In this document: positions 60,586-64,000 of the stretch, piece after piece
Layout of the letters: each line of letters begins with the position of its first letter
Position numbering within the stretch: the stretch's first letter is position 1
Source of the DNA: Diogma glabrata
Taxonomy: Eukaryota; Arthropoda; Insecta; Diptera; Cylindrotomidae
Length of the DNA: 64,000 nt
Direction of reading: 5' to 3'
Assembly: GCA_963693315.1 (NCBI GenBank)
Contig: OY856186.1
Span: 73,739,909-73,803,908, forward strand
Program-made: the position numbers and the translations under genes
Notes under the pieces: generated by a model
Databases searched by the model: none
Told to the model about the DNA's origin: nothing
Seen by the model: only the letters and a program-made list of their open reading frames with translations

Positions 60586-62330
60586 TTTAAATAAATAGTA
60601 TTGTTACAATATGCGTCACAACACAACAACACATAAATACCTTTTAAGACGAATGTCCCACAACAACTTGTGCTTTAAAGTGTTGATGAACGCTTTTTTC
60701 GCAAACCACCTGAGACTATGGATGCCAGCAAACTATTCCATTTGTATGCAATTCGGACAAAGAAGTCTTTCTGCGATTTGCCAGTATGACACGCGGGATC
60801 TTGACCGTTTCACTGGTTGCGCTAGCCGATTGCCGAGTGGAACGGGGGTAAGAATAAGTTTGAGGCATGATGCTGATGATTTCATCTGAGCACTGTTGAT
60901 GACGATATTTGTAAAAAACAACGAGGTCAGCAACACTGCGACAATGTTGTAGGGAATCTAATTTTGATGTCAAATCTCGATCACCCACAATTCGTACAGC
61001 CCGCTTTTGAACAGAGTCTAAGAGGGGCAAGATAGAAACAGAAACAGTACCCCAAACTTGACAACAGTACTTCATACAGGGACGAATATAGGACTTTTAA
61101 ACATGGAGCAATTGGTATGGAGTAAAAAATTGTTTGCATCTATTTAGGAGGCCGAGTTTTCTGGACGCGCTTTTTGCCATCGCCATTACATGATCGTCCC
61201 AGAGTAGGTCATTTGAAACTTTGACACTCAATAAACGAATGTTTTTACATTCACCTATTGGTTGATCACACATACTGAAAAAAATATCTTTGGGGAACTC
61301 GGTCTTTGATCTGAAAACAATACAGCTGTGTTTTGGTAGAGTTGAAATTGACCAGGTTTTGCACAGTTGAAAAAGTTACTGCAATTTTTAATACAAGCTT
61401 TGCAATATGGGTTATGTATAGCAGGTTATTATTAAATTGCAAAGCAAATGTTGCATTAAAACTAATTCTAATGCAAAACTACAAATTTTAGTACAACTCT
61501 ACCATCATAACTTATTTTTAATACTAATCGTAGAAGTTTGAAAACAAATTGCTACGCTTGAAGTTTGAAAACAACTTCCTATAAAGGAAAGAGTATTAAA
61601 TTTATTTTTAAAGTAAGCTTTGCATTGTTTTATAATGGAGACTTCCGTAGGACCTATATGTGTCGCAATTTGCATTACATATTCAGCTTATTTTGAACTG
61701 TGTGGTCACCCCAATCGGCGACTTTTTTTTATCTTGATTCACGTTTATGGCAGCGTCTCTCCGGGCGGGATTAATTCGTTCGTGCATTTTACCTTTTACC
61801 TTCTAGCCCGAAGAAGGGCTCGAACGACTTGTGCAGAGTACTATCATCTGCAAAACTATTTATTGGGTTGCTGGTGATTTTCAGCAATTCGTTGAGGTAC
61901 ACTAGCGTTAATTAGTATAGGCTCAGACGAAAATCCGTCTAAAGAGACCGAAATGTATCGGTTGGATAGAAAATGTTGAATCAGTTTCACAATATTGGGA
62001 TAAAAACCATACGCAACGAGCTTGTTGATTAAGTTGGCATGCCAGACTCGATCAAATGCCTTGGAGATGTCTAAAGCGATAACGTAGGTTTCACCACCTT
62101 TATCAAGTATGCTGTTCCAACAATGCGCTACATAGTTTAATAGATCGGTAGTTGATCTTTTGTTTCGAAAACCGTATTAGCTGTCGGCTATTAAATGATT
62201 TACTTCCAGTAATTTTGAAATGTGTGTATTAATATAATGCTCGTAGACTTTGGATAGGACCAATAGTAAAGCTATTGACCTATTGGAATATACACTGCTA
62301 ATGGTACTCCTGTCATAGATTATAGCTACC
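60585..62330 (-). mobile_element. Second Jockey-type LINE copy, RT region in pieces
   Basis: Reverse strand from ~62,330 to an A-rich end at ~60,585. It holds most of the RT and the C-terminal region, but with stops, frameshifts and a ~330-bp non-LINE stretch at ~61,390-61,720. Its last ~110 bases resemble those of the 54.5 kb chimera, suggesting the two share a 3' recognition end. Confidence 0.8.
60716..62330 (-). pseudogene. LINE reverse transcriptase remnants
   Basis: In order: LLLVLSKVYEHYINTHISKL (62,290-62,210), a stop, then YGFRNKRSTTDLLNYVAHCW and VIALDISKAFDRVW (first catalytic Asp, ~62,050), SVSLDGFSSEP, then FADDSTLHKS (catalytic pair, ~61,850). After an insertion the thumb and C-terminus resume: SKTEFPKDIFFSM, WDDHVMAMAKSASRKLGLLN, KSYIRPCMKYCCQVWG, LLDSVQKRAVRIVGD, LDSLQHCRSVADLVVFYKYR (61,330-60,850). 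Similar to the 45.5 kb LINE but clearly a different subfamily. Inactive. Confidence 0.85.
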
Positions 62331-62924
62331 CACCGCCCCACTTTGACAACTTTTCCCCAAATTTGCAAGATACTATTTTTGCAAAGATTATTTTGGTCAT
62401 AGCCTACCACCAAATACCATGTAGCTGTAGAAGACGTATTTAAATTTCTTTTCAGAATATAAGTACTTTGCTTTTGATCGCGAAGTGCTATATAGTATTG
62501 TATCACAGCTATGCTAACTGATGACAAACTTCGGAAGGCTGTAACGTGGACGGGTGGAACATCCGCTTTATAAAAACCTTTTGAATACTATAGCTACCTT
62601 TCACGATGGCAAAACTCGTCAATTTGCAAGAATCTGATACGAAGATGAAGGACATTTGCCGCAACATTTTTTTGAATTAATCGAAATGGAGATTTGAACT
62701 TCTTTATGATCCTGCGATTTCTCAGTATGGTGAGAAACTTCTACGGGCACAAACCATCCATAAATTTTATAATCTGTCTCACTCTAGCTCGCTCTTTTCT
62801 AAAAGGTCCAGTATGAATGTCAATACAGATTATTGTTCAAAAGCATACATTGCCCTATAAAAGTCAAAATTGTTTTATCACACCTGTTCTAATCCTGGAC
62901 GGTTTAGCGATCCTTGTATAAGTT

Positions 62925-63064
62925 TTGAACATATATGCATGAACCATTAGCACATCAAATAGTCACGCATTCATCCTATTGTTACTACGGTTTTCGAAAC
63001 AAAAGATCAACTACCGATCTATTAAACTATGTAGTGCATTGTTGGAACAGCATACTTGAAGGCT
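62925..63064 (+). pseudogene. Inverted fragment of the same LINE RT
   Basis: Forward strand reads YMHEPLAHQI and then YGFRNKRSTTDLLNYVVHCW. About 72 bases (62,988-63,060) match the reverse strand of 62,108-62,180 with one difference. It is a second small piece of the 60.6 kb LINE family in opposite orientation. Confidence 0.75.
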
Positions 63065-63099
63065 GATTCTCTTGACGATGTAGTGGACTGTATGGCGAT

Positions 63100-63920
63100 T
63101 GAGTAATGCATCAACTTCATTCACATAATTAATGTTGAATCTGAACTGGTTGAATCTGCTTCCAATAATTAAAGCTTAGAAAAAAAGTAATCTGCTTCCA
63201 ATAGTTGAAGATTAGCAGCAACCGATGATGAAGTTGATAAAATTAGTAGTATTATCGATGTCACAATAAATTGAATCTGCTTCCGATGATTGAAGTTCAG
63301 CAATAAAGCAACAATAGTAGTATCGATGATATAGTATGAAGTTGAAAACAGCGGTGATGTCTGCTCTCAAAATAGCGAAATTAGCAGCACAATAATATGA
63401 AGTCGATGAAATTAACAATCGTATCGGTGTTACAATAAGTTGTATCTGAAGTCGATGAAATTAACAATTTAACTGCTTGCAATAGCCGAAGATTAGCAGG
63501 AACATTAATGAATTCGATGAAATTAATATTACTATTGATGTTGTAACAATTTGAATCTGAAGTCGATGAAATCAATAATTTAACTGCTTGCAATAGCCGA
63601 AGATTAGCAGTAAACATTAATGAATTCGATGAAATGAATGTTAATATTGGTGGTGTAACAATTTGAATCTGAAGTCGATGAAATTAATAATGTAACTGCT
63701 TGCAATAACCGAAGATTAGCAGCAAACACTAATGAATTCGATGAAATTAATATTACTGTTGGTGTTGTAACAAGTTAAATCTAAAGTCGATGATGTCTGC
63801 TCTCAAAATAGCGAAATTAGCAGCACAATAGTAATAAAATTGACGAAATTAACAATGTTATCGATGTAACAATAATGAATGAATCTGATTCCAATAGTTG
63901 AAGATTAGCAGTGTTCGGAG
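63100..63920 (+). repeat. Tandem array with 111/112-bp dimeric units and a longer period
   Basis: GAAGTCGATGAAATTAA followed by AACTGCTTGCAATAGCCGAA occurs at 63,448, 63,559, 63,671 and (diverged) 63,783. Each unit has two ~55-bp halves starting GAAGTCGATGAAATTAA and GAATTCGATGAAATTAA. GATGTCTGCTCTCAAAATAG occurs at 63,355 and 63,792, 437 bp apart, about four units. 63,100-63,440 is a more diverged edge. The reverse frames at 63,212-63,617 repeat ANLRLLQAVKLLISSTSD because 111 is divisible by three; I do not call a gene. Confidence 0.85.
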
Positions 63921-64000
63921 ATCTTGTTTTGATTGGAAAATGCAGCAAAATATGGCATATAAATATTCGACGATCTTGTTATTGACTGAAGGATATGGCA

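Noticed and set aside
63212..63617. Repeated antisense peptide ANLRLLQAVKLLISSTSD as a possible repeat protein
   Set aside because: It follows from a 111-bp tandem unit that keeps frame once; adjacent units are 112 bp and break it. No start, promoter or homology is apparent.

Overview
The window is AT-rich, repeat-dense eukaryotic nuclear DNA. Its repeats (Jockey-type LINE, Ty3/Gypsy pol, Penelope-like elements, hAT, pogo-like and Harbinger-like DNA transposons, foldback/MITE hairpins) suggest an arthropod, probably an insect. The species cannot be read from the sequence. Reading frames are short and broken by stops, there is a 200-base assembly gap (26,867-27,066), and I found no intact host protein-coding gene. 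Everything I could recognise is a mobile element or a product of one.

Layout. 1-2.4 kb: a composite repeat (called WXYZ here) with an internal 56-bp minisatellite, next to a Penelope-like GIY-YIG fragment. 2.4-10.3 kb: mostly unrecognised, with one 204-bp MITE. 10.3-11.9 kb: two non-autonomous DNA elements and a piece of a LINE-derived repeat. 13.1-15.3 kb: another piece of that repeat, then a broken ZMYM1-like hAT transposase. 16-20 kb: hairpin repeats, including a nested ~470-bp inverted repeat, and a tRNA-like relic. 20.2-20.9 kb: a hAT 3' end joined to 557 bp of (TA)n. 22.4-24.3 kb: a foldback-like array, with direct repeats on one side and inverted copies on the other. 25.3-26.0 kb: a hAT element with a perfect 8-bp target-site duplication. 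28-31 kb: a 64-bp tandem repeat, a long-TIR MITE, and a Penelope-like element with a hammerhead ribozyme signature. 34-38.9 kb: a Harbinger-type hairpin MITE, GCTGCC palindromes and more WXYZ copies. 43.7-48.5 kb: Gypsy pol debris, a nearly full-length RT region of a LINE, a 160-bp tandem duplication and a hAT transposase C-terminus. 48.5-53 kb: a ~510-bp hairpin, a second hAT element with a perfect 8-bp duplication, and long inverted repeats. 53.4-57 kb: a possible Harbinger remnant, an endonuclease-only LINE derivative with a poly(A) end, and a pogo-like element flanked by TA. 60.6-63.1 kb: a second LINE in pieces. 63.1-63.95 kb: a tandem array with a 111/112-bp dimeric unit.

The genes do not form a pathway. 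The elements are linked by parasitism: non-autonomous units (MITEs, the endonuclease-only LINE derivative, WXYZ) carry only the ends their autonomous partners would act on. The most interesting items are the hammerhead motif beside the Penelope-like element, the LINE-derived chimera present in five pieces, the foldback array and the giant hairpins. The hairpins are candidates for double-stranded RNA or small-RNA production if transcribed.
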